In this document: positions 50,977 to 60,156 of the stretch, piece after piece | Numbering within the stretch: the stretch's first letter is position 1 | Layout of the letters: each line of letters begins with the position of its first letter | Source of the DNA: DASXQK01 sp963724385 | Lineage (GTDB): Bacteria; Pseudomonadota; Alphaproteobacteria; Dongiales; Dongiaceae | NCBI GenBank assembly: GCA_963724385.1 | Contig: CAVRUJ010000001.1 | Location: 310,001-374,000, forward strand | Direction of reading: 5' to 3' | Length of the DNA stretch: 64,000 nucleotides | Notes under the pieces: generated by a model | What the model was told of the DNA's origin: nothing | The model's input: only the letters and a program-made list of their open reading frames with translations | The model's database searches: none | Program-made: the position numbers and the translations under genes

Positions 50977-51857
50977 GCATCCTCCTCGACCAGACGACCC
51001 GGGTGATCGTCCAGGGAATCACCGGCAAGATCGGCAGCTTCCACGCCCAGGAGATGATCCAGTACGGGACCCGGGTGGTGGGCGGGGTCACGCCCGGCAA
51101 GGGCGGCACCACCCATCTGGGATTGCCCGTCTTCAACTCCGTGCGCGACGCGGTGAAGGCGACCGGCGCCACGGCCAGCATCGTTTTCGTGCCGCCGCCG
51201 TTTGCCGCCGATTCCCTCATGGAGGCCGCCGACGCCGGCATCAGGCTCTGCGTCGCTATCACCGACGGCATCCCCGCGCAGGACATGATCCATGTGAAGC
51301 GCTACATGCGCCGCTACAAGGAGCACAAGCGCATGCGGCTGGTAGGGCCGAACTGCGCCGGAGTCATCAGCCCGGGCAAAGCGATGATGGGCATCATGCC
51401 CGGCCATATCTACATTCCCGGTCCGGTCGGCATCGTCGGCCGGTCGGGCACGCTCGGCTACGAAGCCGCCGCGCAACTGAAGGCGCTCGGCGTCGGGGTT
51501 TCGACCAGCGTGGGCATCGGCGGCGACCCCATCAACGGGAGTTCCTTCAAGGACGCCCTCGCGCTGTTCGAGACCGATCCCGAAACCAAGGCCGTGCTGA
51601 TGATCGGGGAAATCGGCGGGCCGCAGGAGGCCGAGGCGGCCAGCTTCGTGCGCGAGAACATGAAAAAGCCGGTCGCCGCCTATATCGCCGGCCTGACCGC
51701 GCCCAAGGGCCGGCGCATGGGCCATGCCGGCGCGATCATATCGGCCTTCGGGGAAAGCGCCGACGAGAAGGTGGAGATCCTCCAGGAAGCGGGCGTCGCC
51801 GTGGCGCCCAACCCGGCGGAGCTCGGCACGACCGTCAGCCGCCTGCTCGCCGCTTAG
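50973..51857 (+). CDS. mtkB: Malate--CoA ligase alpha subunit
   Basis: A 294-residue CoA-binding alpha subunit. The N-terminal Rossmann domain has RVIVQGITGKIGSFHA and GGVTPGKGG, and the phosphohistidine active-site loop is GHAGAII (about residue 248). It forms the ligase with MtkA, carrying the phosphoryl group on His. ATGA overlap with mtkA and AGGAG upstream show coupling. Its stop overlaps the convergent potA stop by 4 bases. In Methylobacterium ppc and mcl follow mtkB, but here neither is present. Confidence 0.9.
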   Translation: MSILLDQTTRVIVQGITGKIGSFHAQEMIQYGTRVVGGVTPGKGGTTHLGLPVFNSVRDAVKATGATASIVFVPPPFAADSLMEAADAGIRLCVAITDGIPAQDMIHVKRYMRRYKEHKRMRLVGPNCAGVISPGKAMMGIMPGHIYIPGPVGIVGRSGTLGYEAAAQLKALGVGVSTSVGIGGDPINGSSFKDALALFETDPETKAVLMIGEIGGPQEAEAASFVRENMKKPVAAYIAGLTAPKGRRMGHAGAIISAFGESADEKVEILQEAGVAVAPNPAELGTTVSRLLAA

Positions 51858-52993
51858 GCCGCCGCGCCTTTGGCTGCCGCGCCCTTGATCGGCGGAGCGC
51901 TGGCTTCGGTGTCGATCAAGACCCGCAGCGCCTCGACCGGGAAGTGAACCTGGACCGGGGTGCCCTGGACAAAGGGGATCTCATCGCCGGAGTTCTGGAT
52001 CAGCGCCTGGATCACCTGGCCGGTTGCCAGGCGGACGATGAGCTGAACCGAATTGCCGAGATAAACCCAGCGCTCCACCATGGCCGGCATCCGGTTCTCG
52101 CCGGTCGAGCCATGGGCCTCCAGGCGGACGCGTTCCGGCCGGATCGTGACTTTGGTGGCGCCGGATGCACTGCTGTCTCCGCGCCCGGCCAGGAGATCGA
52201 AACTGTCGAGTTTGACTCGGCAGCGCCCGCGCCCATCGTCGCCCGAGGCTTCCGCCGGCATCAGGTTGGAGACGCCGAGGAAATCGGCGACGAACACCGT
52301 GGCCGGCTCCTCGTACATCTGCTTGGGCGGCGCCACCTGTTCGACCTTGCCGTGGGACATGACGGCGATCCGGTCGCTCATGGTGAGCGCCTCTTCCTGG
52401 TCGTGGGTCACGTAGATGAAGGTGATGCCGACCTGCTCCTGCAGGGTCTTCAGTTCGATCTGAAGTTGCTTGCGCAGCTTGGCGTCGAGCGCGCCGAGCG
52501 GCTCATCGAGGAGAAGGACGGCCGGCTTCAGAACCAGGGCGCGGGCGAGCGCCACCCGCTGCTGCTGGCCGCCCGACATCTGCACCGGCTTGCGCTTCTC
52601 GAAACCGGTGAGCTGGACAAGTTCGAGAGCCTCGCCGACCCGGCGCTTGACCTCGCTCGCCTCCACCTTGGCGCGCCTGAGGCCGAAGGCCACATTGTCG
52701 AAGACGTGGAGATGGGGGAAGAGCGCGTAGCTCTGGAACACCGTGTTGACATGCCGCTTGTGGGGCGGGGTCTCGGTCATGTCCACGCCGTCGAGCAGGA
52801 TCTTGCCGTGGGTCGGCTGCTCGAAGCCTGCGATCATGCGCAGCGTGGTCGTCTTGCCGCAGCCCGAGGAACCCAGCAGCGAGAAGAACTCGCCCGCCGG
52901 GATGTGAAGGTTGATGTTGTCCACGGCCCTGACCGGGCCGAATGCCTTGATCAGGTCCTGCAGCTCGACGTCGCCGTTCGCTCTCGTAGCCAT
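51854..52993 (-). CDS. potA: Polyamine-type ABC transporter ATP-binding protein
   Basis: A 379-residue ABC ATPase. The Walker A motif is GSSGCGKTT, the signature is MSGGQQQRVALARAL, Walker B is VLLLDEPLGALD, and the switch His is in VTHDQEEA. A C-terminal TOBE domain (about 280-360) is typical of PotA-type importers. It is the last gene of a potD-potB-potC-potA unit, about 70 bases after potC. It would power uptake of spermidine, putrescine or a related cation. Confidence 0.92.
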   Translation of the reverse strand: MATRANGDVELQDLIKAFGPVRAVDNINLHIPAGEFFSLLGSSGCGKTTTLRMIAGFEQPTHGKILLDGVDMTETPPHKRHVNTVFQSYALFPHLHVFDNVAFGLRRAKVEASEVKRRVGEALELVQLTGFEKRKPVQMSGGQQQRVALARALVLKPAVLLLDEPLGALDAKLRKQLQIELKTLQEQVGITFIYVTHDQEEALTMSDRIAVMSHGKVEQVAPPKQMYEEPATVFVADFLGVSNLMPAEASGDDGRGRCRVKLDSFDLLAGRGDSSASGATKVTIRPERVRLEAHGSTGENRMPAMVERWVYLGNSVQLIVRLATGQVIQALIQNSGDEIPFVQGTPVQVHFPVEALRVLIDTEASAPPIKGAAAKGAAA

Positions 52994-53064
52994 CCTCGCC
53001 TACCCTGGAATGCCCCACCCTTTTGCGCGGCCGACCCGACGATCGAGAGAACGAGTCGGCGGCA

Positions 53065-54006
53065 CTAGAAAGCCCCCATATCGCCGACCATCGACGTGGC
53101 CCCATGCGCGCCTGCGGCCGGCCGTTCACCCCGGGTGAGGTAGCGGAACAGCAGATAGGCGGAAACCAGGGCAGCCAGCGTGAAATACACCATGATCGCG
53201 GCGAGCGCGTTGACCGAGGGCAGCGGCGCGCCGCGGGTCGCGCTGTAGATGCGGATCGGGATCGTGTCGCAGGCGCCGCCGCATGAAAGCCACTGGCTGA
53301 TGACGAAATCGTCGATCGAGATGGCGAAGACGATCATCAAGCTGGAGAAGATCGCCGGCATGAGCAGGGGCAGGAGCACGAGGCGCAGGGTCTCCGAAGG
53401 TGTCGCGCCCAGATCCGCCGCGGCCTCTTCGTATTGCCGGCCAATGGAGAAGAGCCGCCCGCGGATGATGACCACCACATAGGACAGCGAGAAGGTCACA
53501 TGACCCAGGACCTGGGCGAGCGTGCTGGGGTGGATGAAGGTGAAGAGATAGAGGAACACGAGATAGAGCGACACGCCCATGACGATTTCGGGGGTCACCA
53601 GTGGGAACAGCATCAGGAAGTTCGATGCGCCGGAGCCATAGCCGCGCCAGCGGGCAAGACCCAGCGCGAGCAAGACGCCCAGCGGCGTTGCGATCGCCAT
53701 GTCCAACCCGGCGAGCTTCATGCTCTGGAACAAGGCATCCTGCAATGTCGAGTCGTGCCAGACCGAGTTGGTCGGATCGCCCCAATACCATTTGGACAGC
53801 GAGAATCCCTGCCAGGCCGAGACCGAGCGCCCCGAATTGAAGGAGAACTGGATGGCGATGATCACCGGCAGGATCGAGCTGATGGCATAAGCCCAGCTGA
53901 CGACCACGAGGAACCGCGCCCGGCCCCAGGGATTGGCGATCCAGGCGCGGGCACGGGCGAGCGCCGAGCGTTGGGCGGAGGCCGATCCTACGGCGATGGC
54001 GGTCAC
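53065..54006 (-). CDS. potC: Polyamine-type ABC transporter permease (PotC-like)
   Basis: A 313-residue inner-membrane permease with six helices. The EAA loop, which contacts the ATPase, reads YEEAAADLGATPSETLRLVLLP. The preceding periplasmic segment and the FAISIDDFVISQW block are typical for PotC. It overlaps potB by 4 bases (ATGA). The N-terminus has an extra basic stretch of about 30 residues before helix 1. A loop carries two close Cys residues (SCGGACDTIP), a feature seen in some alphaproteobacterial PotC proteins. Confidence 0.92.
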   Translation of the reverse strand: MTAIAVGSASAQRSALARARAWIANPWGRARFLVVVSWAYAISSILPVIIAIQFSFNSGRSVSAWQGFSLSKWYWGDPTNSVWHDSTLQDALFQSMKLAGLDMAIATPLGVLLALGLARWRGYGSGASNFLMLFPLVTPEIVMGVSLYLVFLYLFTFIHPSTLAQVLGHVTFSLSYVVVIIRGRLFSIGRQYEEAAADLGATPSETLRLVLLPLLMPAIFSSLMIVFAISIDDFVISQWLSCGGACDTIPIRIYSATRGAPLPSVNALAAIMVYFTLAALVSAYLLFRYLTRGERPAAGAHGATSMVGDMGAF

Positions 54007-54893
54007 GAGGGGATCTCCTTCTGCGCCTTGGCGATGGTGACCATGTAGTAGATCATCAGGATGCCCAGGAAGACCGACAGGAACAGGGTGAGGGCTGCGC
54101 CGACGGAAGGTTGCGGCCCACCATGGAAGAAGATGTCGATCTGGTTGCCCAGCATGCTGGTTCGGGGCGAGCCCGAGATGATGTTGGGCGTGTAGTAGTC
54201 GCCGAACATGGGCAGCGCGATGATGACGCTGGCGCCCAGGATCCCGGTCTTCGACAACGGCAATGTCACGTGGAAGAAGGCCCGGAAGGGGCTCGCCCCC
54301 AGGTCGCGTGCCGCCTCAAGCAGGCTCTTGTCGATGCGGTCGAGCGCAGCCAGGAGTGGCAGGATCAGATAAGGAATATAGCCGTAAATCAGGGCCAGGA
54401 TCACCGAGACCGGATTGCCGTTCAGCCAGTCGGGCGGATGCGGCGCGATCCCGGACCAGATCAGGAACTTGTCGATATAGCCGTCGGGCGAGAACAAGTT
54501 GACCCAGGCCAGCATGCGCATCAGGTAGCTGACCCAGAAGGGCAGGATCAGCAGCACCAACAGAATCCCTTTGGTCTTCTTGGCGTGCCGCGAGATGTAA
54601 TAGGCAACGGGATAGCCGATGAGCAGGCAGGAGGCGAGCGATATGGCCACATACTCGGCGGTCCTGAGGAAGACCTGCCAGTATTCGCGGCCCGGCAGGA
54701 ACCCCTGCAGCGTGTTGAGCGCGGAATCGAAATTCCACTGCAGCGGATTCCAGGCCGGGACGGGGCTCTGGAAAATCGGGTCGACCCCGCCGAAGGCCAC
54801 CCCGATGACGGCATAGAACGGCACCAGGAACAGCATCAGCAGCCAGAAGACGCCGGGGATGGCGAATACGGGCCAGAGCCACTTCGGGTACAT
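54003..54893 (-). CDS. potB: Polyamine-type ABC transporter permease (PotB-like)
   Basis: A 296-residue inner-membrane permease with six helices. The EAA loop is LLEAARDLGASPFRAFFHVTLP, and the block LPFWVSYLMRMLAWVNLF is characteristic of PotB. It pairs with PotC to form the translocation channel. It begins 21 bases after the binding-protein gene, in the same transcription unit. The periplasmic loop near the N-terminus (FQSPVPAWNPLQWNF) is longer than in E. coli PotB. Confidence 0.92.
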   Translation of the reverse strand: MYPKWLWPVFAIPGVFWLLMLFLVPFYAVIGVAFGGVDPIFQSPVPAWNPLQWNFDSALNTLQGFLPGREYWQVFLRTAEYVAISLASCLLIGYPVAYYISRHAKKTKGILLVLLILPFWVSYLMRMLAWVNLFSPDGYIDKFLIWSGIAPHPPDWLNGNPVSVILALIYGYIPYLILPLLAALDRIDKSLLEAARDLGASPFRAFFHVTLPLSKTGILGASVIIALPMFGDYYTPNIISGSPRTSMLGNQIDIFFHGGPQPSVGAALTLFLSVFLGILMIYYMVTIAKAQKEIPS

Positions 54894-54914
54894 CGGCGAA
54901 CGGCCTCCGCGTCC

Positions 54915-56204
54915 TCAGGTGCCGGAATTGAAACGCGCGTAGGCGCTCTGCCACAGGGCCTGGCCCTTGGGCGTCAGGGTCATTTCCTGCATCGAGCCGG
55001 GCCCAGCATCGTCGGAAGTCAGGATCACGTTTTTCAGATTTTGCGGGATCGCTTTGCTGGCCAACAGCGAATCGCCCGTAATGGATACCTGCGGCGGCTG
55101 GTAGCCCGTGAAGTTGATGAAATTGCCGTAGGCCACGTCCTTGTCCAGAATATAGTTCAGGAACAGGTGGGCCAATACGGGCTTGGTGGTCGTCGAGCAG
55201 ATGGCGAAGGTGTCGTTCTGGATCGGACCCTTGCCTTTGGGCGCGCCCCAGAAGCGCAGATGCGAGCCGTCGTCGCCCTTGGGCAGATAGAAGACGTAGG
55301 CGCCCAGGAGATCGCCGGACCAGGACTGATGGAGCCACATATTGCCCTGGGGCAGGGTCTGATACTCGGTGATGTTGATCTTGGGATTGCAGATCGGGAT
55401 CAGGGCCTTGAGGTCATTGAGCGCCGCGTCGATCTGGGCCGGATCCTCGGTGTTCACGTCATATTGTCCGCGGTAGCACATCGCCATCGAGAGCGATTCG
55501 CGGGCGTCGTCGAGCACGCCGACATAGCCCGAGTACTTCTGGGAATTCCAGAATATCGACCACGGATTCGCAAGATTGGGAATGTCCTCCGAGATCTTGT
55601 CGTCGCGCCAGCCAATGCCCGTCTTGTAAATCGTGTACGGCACGCCGTACTGGGAACCCACGTCGTAGAAGGGGCTGTGGAGCGATGGCCATATGTTGGC
55701 CTTGAGGTTGGGGATGTAGTCTTTGTTGATCGGCTTGATCAGCTTGCCGGCGACGCATTGATCCAGGCGGTCGGGCGTGATGTCGCTCACGTCGGGTGCC
55801 ACGCCATGGGTGGCGAGCCGCGTGATGCACTGATCCATGCTGTCGAAGGTCGTCAGCTCGACATCGACATTGTAGAGCTTGCCGAAGCTCGTCAGCAGAT
55901 TCTTGTCGATATAGTCCTGATAGTTGAACACCCTGAAGGTGCCGCCGGTTTCCGGCGCCAGGCCGCTCTTGATCGGATCTTCGTAGAGGGGCAGCGTCAC
56001 CGGCCTGTCGGGCCGCGCCAGGGCAAGGCCGCCAGGCCCAGCCTGCTTGCCAGCCTCGTCGGCGAACGCGCCGCGCCCCAAGAGGGGCAGAGCGGCAGCG
56101 GCCAGGCCGGCGCTGCCGAAGGCCTTCAGCAGCTTGCGCCGGGCGATCCGCTCCTCGCGCAATTGGGCCAGGAGCCTCTTCCGTTCGAATGTATTGTCAA
56201 TCAT
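54915..56204 (-). CDS. Spermidine/putrescine-type ABC transporter substrate-binding protein
   Basis: A 429-residue periplasmic binding protein of the PotD/PotF family. The N-terminus is a long twin-arginine signal (IARRKLLKAFGSAG near residue 21, cleavage likely after GAFA near residue 48). Binding-protein motifs follow: FRVFNYQDYIDKNLL, DVSDITPDRLDQ, VPYTIYKTGIGWR, QSWSGDLLGAY and FLNYILD. The ligand is probably a polyamine, but an amino acid or opine is possible. The start is supported by GGGAGG. It is the first gene of the transporter operon. Confidence 0.9.
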   Translation of the reverse strand: MIDNTFERKRLLAQLREERIARRKLLKAFGSAGLAAAALPLLGRGAFADEAGKQAGPGGLALARPDRPVTLPLYEDPIKSGLAPETGGTFRVFNYQDYIDKNLLTSFGKLYNVDVELTTFDSMDQCITRLATHGVAPDVSDITPDRLDQCVAGKLIKPINKDYIPNLKANIWPSLHSPFYDVGSQYGVPYTIYKTGIGWRDDKISEDIPNLANPWSIFWNSQKYSGYVGVLDDARESLSMAMCYRGQYDVNTEDPAQIDAALNDLKALIPICNPKINITEYQTLPQGNMWLHQSWSGDLLGAYVFYLPKGDDGSHLRFWGAPKGKGPIQNDTFAICSTTTKPVLAHLFLNYILDKDVAYGNFINFTGYQPPQVSITGDSLLASKAIPQNLKNVILTSDDAGPGSMQEMTLTPKGQALWQSAYARFNSGT

Positions 56205-56622
56205 TTACGCCTCCCACCGTTTCCATTTGTTCGAAGTTTACCGCCCAGGGCGAAGCCGAGGCAACAGCCGCAGCGTGCAAGTGGATTGTCTTGCGATGCC
56301 CAATGCCATTCCCCGCTCGCGACCGACCGTTCTTGGAGCGGCCTGGCCTATCGCGCCCCGAAGTCAGTGCTGTTTTTGGATCCCCCCGGCCGTACCCCCA
56401 CGCACGGGCCGAGAAGCATAACTTCGCTATAGTACCCAACCGACAGCGGCGAAGTCCAGTGATGCCGAAGGGTACCCGCGGGTCGTAGCGCACGACCTCC
56501 AAAAATACGCGGGTACAGTGGTGGGACCGGCCAATTCTCGGTTGACCATGATCGACCCCAAATGACAGCCTCGGCCCGACGCGGAACCAAGCGGCCGAGA
56601 CAGGACCCAATTCTTCTTTGCC
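56205..56622. other. Intergenic region between transporter operon and EamA gene
   Basis: This stretch of 418 bases separates two divergent genes. It holds the promoter of the transporter operon next to 56205 and a nested palindrome at 56472-56516. I saw no gene: the short frames present lack family similarity and consistent codon bias. Confidence 0.5.
56472..56516. repeat. Nested palindrome
   Basis: The outer arms GTACCCGCG (56472-56480) and CGCGGGTAC (56508-56516) are perfect complements. Between them lies a second hairpin, GGTCGT (56481-56486) with ACGACC (56492-56497), followed by an A-rich spacer. It may be a REP-like element or a regulatory structure ahead of the EamA gene. Confidence 0.6.
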
Positions 56623-57555
56623 ATGACCGACAACAATTCGACGCAGACCCTGCCGCTGCGCTACGGCGGCGATTCGGTAACCCGGGGCGTACTCTACATG
56701 TGCGTCGGCGCCGCCATATTTCCGATCTTAAATGCTTCGGTGAAGTATCTCGGCCAGCGCTACCCCATGCCCGAGCTCTTCGTGGCCCGCTATCTCGGCC
56801 ATGTGATTTATAGCCTGATCGCATTCCTGCCCTGGCATGGCCGGGCCCTGTTCCGCACGACCCGGCCGAAGGTCCAGGCGCTGCGTGCGGTTCTGCTGTT
56901 CGGCGCCTCGGCCTGCTATTTCCTGGGGCTCCTGACGGTCGAACTGCCGACCGCCTCGGCCATCGCCTTCGTTGGCCCGATCATCGTGACTGCGCTGTCG
57001 GTTCCCATGCTGGGCGAGCGGGTGGGGCTCAGGCGCTGGACGGCGGTGACCGTCGGCTTCGCCGGGGCCCTCATCATCTTACGGCCCGGCGCCAATGTGG
57101 CCCATTGGGGCGCCGTACTGGTCCTGCTGGACGCGCTCTGCTACGCCATCTACCAAGTGCTCTCGCGCAAGGTCGGCAGCCATGATCCGGCCCAGGTCTC
57201 GATCACCCTTGCGGGGATCGGCGGACTGCTGCTGGCCGCTCTCACGCTACCCTTCGGCAGCTTGAAGCTGCCCATGAATCTGCTCGACCTCGGACTCTTC
57301 TTGACGCTCGGCCTCTGGGGCCTGCTCGGTCACTACTTCGTGACCAAGGCCTATCAGTGGAGCCGCGCCTCGATCATCGCCCCCATCGGCTATGGCGAGC
57401 TGGTGGGATCGACCCTGCTGGGCTTCCTTGTGTTCGGCGAATTTCCCGACCGCTGGACCTGGCTCGGCGCCGGCATCATCGTGGCGAGCGGCCTCTACAT
57501 CACCTATCGTGAGCAGCGCTTGCGCAGGCAGCGTCGAGCGGAGGCCTCGCCATGA
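56623..57555 (+). CDS. EamA/DMT superfamily transporter
   Basis: A 310-residue membrane protein with ten helices in two EamA repeats (about 20-150 and 165-300). Motifs include FVARYLGHVIYSL, PTASAIAFVGPIIVTALSVPMLGERVG in the first repeat and APIGYGELVGSTLLGFLVFGEFP in the second, the typical duplicated ends. It probably exports amino acids or other metabolites. It overlaps galM by 4 bases, so the two are coupled. No clear ribosome-binding site precedes the ATG at 56623. Confidence 0.9.
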   Translation: MTDNNSTQTLPLRYGGDSVTRGVLYMCVGAAIFPILNASVKYLGQRYPMPELFVARYLGHVIYSLIAFLPWHGRALFRTTRPKVQALRAVLLFGASACYFLGLLTVELPTASAIAFVGPIIVTALSVPMLGERVGLRRWTAVTVGFAGALIILRPGANVAHWGAVLVLLDALCYAIYQVLSRKVGSHDPAQVSITLAGIGGLLLAALTLPFGSLKLPMNLLDLGLFLTLGLWGLLGHYFVTKAYQWSRASIIAPIGYGELVGSTLLGFLVFGEFPDRWTWLGAGIIVASGLYITYREQRLRRQRRAEASP

Positions 57556-58574
57556 TCGAATGCGCCGTCCTGGGCCGGCTCGAAGGCCGCGAGGTCAAAA
57601 GCTTCACGCTCACCAACGCGGCCGGTACCAGGGCCAAGCTCGTCGGACTGGGCTGCCGGCTGACGGAACTTCACTTGGCGGGGCGCGGCGGGCGCATGGC
57701 CGACGTCGTGCTGGGCTACGACGGTCTCGCCAGCTACGCGGCCGATAAGAACTATTTCGGCGCCATCTGCGGGCGATATGCCAACCGCATCGCGGCCGGC
57801 CGGTTTTCCCTCGGCGGCCACGCCTATCGCCTCGCCTGCAACGAGGGCGCTAACCATCTCCATGGCGGGACCGTTGGTTTCGACAAGAAGCTCTGGTCCG
57901 GTGAGGCAGGTACTGACGGCCGCTCGGTCCGCTTCGCCTACCGCTCGCCCGACGGCGAGGAGGGCTATCCGGGCAATCTCGACCTGGAAGTCTCGGTCGC
58001 TCTCGATGACGAGAATTGCCTGGCGATCGGGATCGCGGCGACGACAGACCTGCCGACGATCTGCAATCCGGTCCATCATGGCTACTGGAATCTGGCGGGG
58101 CATGATTCCGGCGACGTTCTCGGCCATCGCCTCGCCATCGACGGGGATTTCTACACGCCGGTCGATGGCGCGCTGATTCCCTCGGGCGAGATCCTGTCCG
58201 TCCGGGGGACGCCGTTCGACTTCACCGCGGCCAAGCCCATCGGGCGCGATCTTGCCGGCGACTTCGACCTCAATTGGGTGCTGAATGGGCGGCCCGGTGA
58301 ATTGCGCCGGGCGGCGCGCGCGCTCGATGCGGTTTCGGGCCGGGGCTTCGAGCTATGGACCGATCAGCCCGGCCTGCAATTTTATACCGGGCGCCATCTG
58401 GGGCCGGACATCTCGGGCAAGGGCGGGCATCCCTATTGCCGCCACGCCGGCTTCGCTCTGGAGAGCCAGCGCTTTCCCGATTCTCCCAATCGGGGGCATT
58501 TCCCGTCGGCCCGGCTCGATCCCGGCGCGATCTATCGCCATCGGATGGAGTTTCGATTCTTCGTCGAGACTTGA
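57552..58574 (+). CDS. galM: Aldose 1-epimerase
   Basis: A 340-residue galactose mutarotase. GRYANRIAAGRF and NHLHGG (with the first active-site His) lie in the N-terminal half, NPVHHGYWNLAGH supplies the second catalytic His (about residue 178), and the catalytic Glu is in GFALESQRFPD near the C-terminus. It interconverts alpha and beta anomers of aldoses. It overlaps the EamA gene by ATGA, so the transporter may move a sugar-related compound. It is tail-to-tail with the AKR-RidA gene, 3 bases apart. Confidence 0.92.
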   Translation: MIECAVLGRLEGREVKSFTLTNAAGTRAKLVGLGCRLTELHLAGRGGRMADVVLGYDGLASYAADKNYFGAICGRYANRIAAGRFSLGGHAYRLACNEGANHLHGGTVGFDKKLWSGEAGTDGRSVRFAYRSPDGEEGYPGNLDLEVSVALDDENCLAIGIAATTDLPTICNPVHHGYWNLAGHDSGDVLGHRLAIDGDFYTPVDGALIPSGEILSVRGTPFDFTAAKPIGRDLAGDFDLNWVLNGRPGELRRAARALDAVSGRGFELWTDQPGLQFYTGRHLGPDISGKGGHPYCRHAGFALESQRFPDSPNRGHFPSARLDPGAIYRHRMEFRFFVET

Positions 58575-58577
58575 GAG

Positions 58578-60089
58578 TCAGCTTTCCCTCGAGACATCGA
58601 GCTCCGCTTCGGCCTCGATCTCGACTTCGTAACCGCCTATCAGGTTCGAAGCTTCGATCAAGGTGTTCGCCGGCCGGACATGGCCGAGGTAGCGGCCATG
58701 GACCCGCGAAACCGGCTCCCATTGCGACCCGTCGCGCAGATAAATCCGGGTGCGGATCACGTCCTCGAGGCTTGCCCCGAAGGCCGCCAGGCTGGCCGCG
58801 ATCTTGTCCAGCACATAGACTGTCTGCCCGGCGGCATCGCCCGGACAGACCATCTCCCCGCTGCCATGGGTCGCGGTCGTGCCGCTGACCAGGACGCGCC
58901 TGCCGATCCTGACTGCCCGGCTGTAGCCAGCAATGGGCTCCCAGACGCTGCCGCTGTCGAGCCGGTGCCGGCCGGGCCGGCCGGGAACCGGCGATGCAAC
59001 GTAGATGCTCGGGAACTTGGCCAGATGGTGGCTGAGGTCGCCCGAGGCGGTGAGGTAGGGAGGCTTGCGGTATTCGTCGCCGCAGTCCCCCGGGAGCGCC
59101 TTGCTGCGGGCGAAGGCGGCCTCGATCTCGGTCCTGTCCTCGGCATCGAGGGCGAAGGAGAATACCCTGAGATTGTCCTGCCGATGCTCCCGTTCGCCCA
59201 ACCTGGCGCCGACGATCACGGCGGCGACCGCCGGCTGGTCGAGGACCCAGCGGGTGGCAACGTTGGAAATCGAAACGCCATGCTTGCGCGCGACGCGGGA
59301 GGCCGCGGCGAGAATGGCCTGAAGCGCGTCCCATCCGCCGATGGCAGCGATGAAGCGCTTGTATTTCATCTTGCTCCAATCGGCGATGTCGGGCAGGGAG
59401 GGCTCCGGCCGGCCGAGCCAGCGCTCGCTCAAGAATCCGCCGCCCAGCGTGCCGTAGGCCAGGAGCTTGACGCCCGCGTCGAGACAGAACTTCGTCATGG
59501 CTCCAGCCGCCCGCCGGTCGAGGAGGGAGAAGCAGACCTGGTTCGAGGCGATGGGAATGCCGTGCTTCACCAGCAGGCGCAGATGGTCGGTGTTGAAATT
59601 GGTGAGGCCGAGATAACGGATCCGGCCTTCGGTCCGGAGCCGGGCGAGCGCCGCCATGGCATCGAGATAGGCGGGATGTTCGAACATCCACCAATGGAAC
59701 TGGAGCAGATCGATGCAGTCGGTCTGCATCCGGTCGAGGCTGTGCTGGATCCCCGCGCGCACGATCTCGGCCGTCATCGGTCCGGGCTCCGGGCACCATT
59801 TGGTGAAGGCCCTGGGCCGGGCGCCGCTGGGCGTAGCGACCTCGCCGCGCCGCACGAGTTCGAGGAACCGGCCGGTGATGACCTCGGCGCTGCCGTAGTG
59901 ATCGGCCATGTCGAAGCTGTCGAACCCGGCCCGGGCATAGTCGGCCATCGCCGCCGCCGCGCTGTCGGCATCCAGAGTGTGGCCGTCCCTCTCCATGTCG
60001 GCAACCTGCCAGAGCCCGGTCACGACCCGGCTGATCTCGAGACCGGGCGCCAGCTCGCATCGTTCGGGGGCAGGCGGACGCTGCGTCAT
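58578..60089 (-). CDS. Aldo/keto reductase fused to a RidA/YjgF-like domain
   Basis: A 503-residue fusion. Residues 1 to about 330 are an aldo/keto reductase with the catalytic tetrad visible: Asp and Tyr in FDMADHYGS, Lys in AFTKWCP and His in LLQFHWW. Residues about 370-495 are a RidA (YjgF/YER057c/UK114) domain with RVLVSGTTATH at the start and RPANTLIEASNL near the end. The Arg of the canonical PARS motif (Arg105 in E. coli RidA), needed for imine/enamine deaminase activity, is Asn here (PANT), so that activity is doubtful. The start ATG has an AGAGGA site upstream. Confidence 0.87.
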   Translation of the reverse strand: MTQRPPAPERCELAPGLEISRVVTGLWQVADMERDGHTLDADSAAAAMADYARAGFDSFDMADHYGSAEVITGRFLELVRRGEVATPSGARPRAFTKWCPEPGPMTAEIVRAGIQHSLDRMQTDCIDLLQFHWWMFEHPAYLDAMAALARLRTEGRIRYLGLTNFNTDHLRLLVKHGIPIASNQVCFSLLDRRAAGAMTKFCLDAGVKLLAYGTLGGGFLSERWLGRPEPSLPDIADWSKMKYKRFIAAIGGWDALQAILAAASRVARKHGVSISNVATRWVLDQPAVAAVIVGARLGEREHRQDNLRVFSFALDAEDRTEIEAAFARSKALPGDCGDEYRKPPYLTASGDLSHHLAKFPSIYVASPVPGRPGRHRLDSGSVWEPIAGYSRAVRIGRRVLVSGTTATHGSGEMVCPGDAAGQTVYVLDKIAASLAAFGASLEDVIRTRIYLRDGSQWEPVSRVHGRYLGHVRPANTLIEASNLIGGYEVEIEAEAELDVSRES

Positions 60090-60156
60090 GGAGATCCTCT
60101 TGTGCCGTTGCCGGCGTCGCCGGGCAGAACTAAGGTGAATCCGCTCTCGCCGCAAC

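Noticed and set aside
49780..51857. Succinyl-CoA synthetase (sucCD) as the first-choice name
   Set aside because: Sequence alone allows it, but linkage to serine-glyoxylate aminotransferase and absence of TCA genes favour malate thiokinase. Kept as an alternative in the findings.
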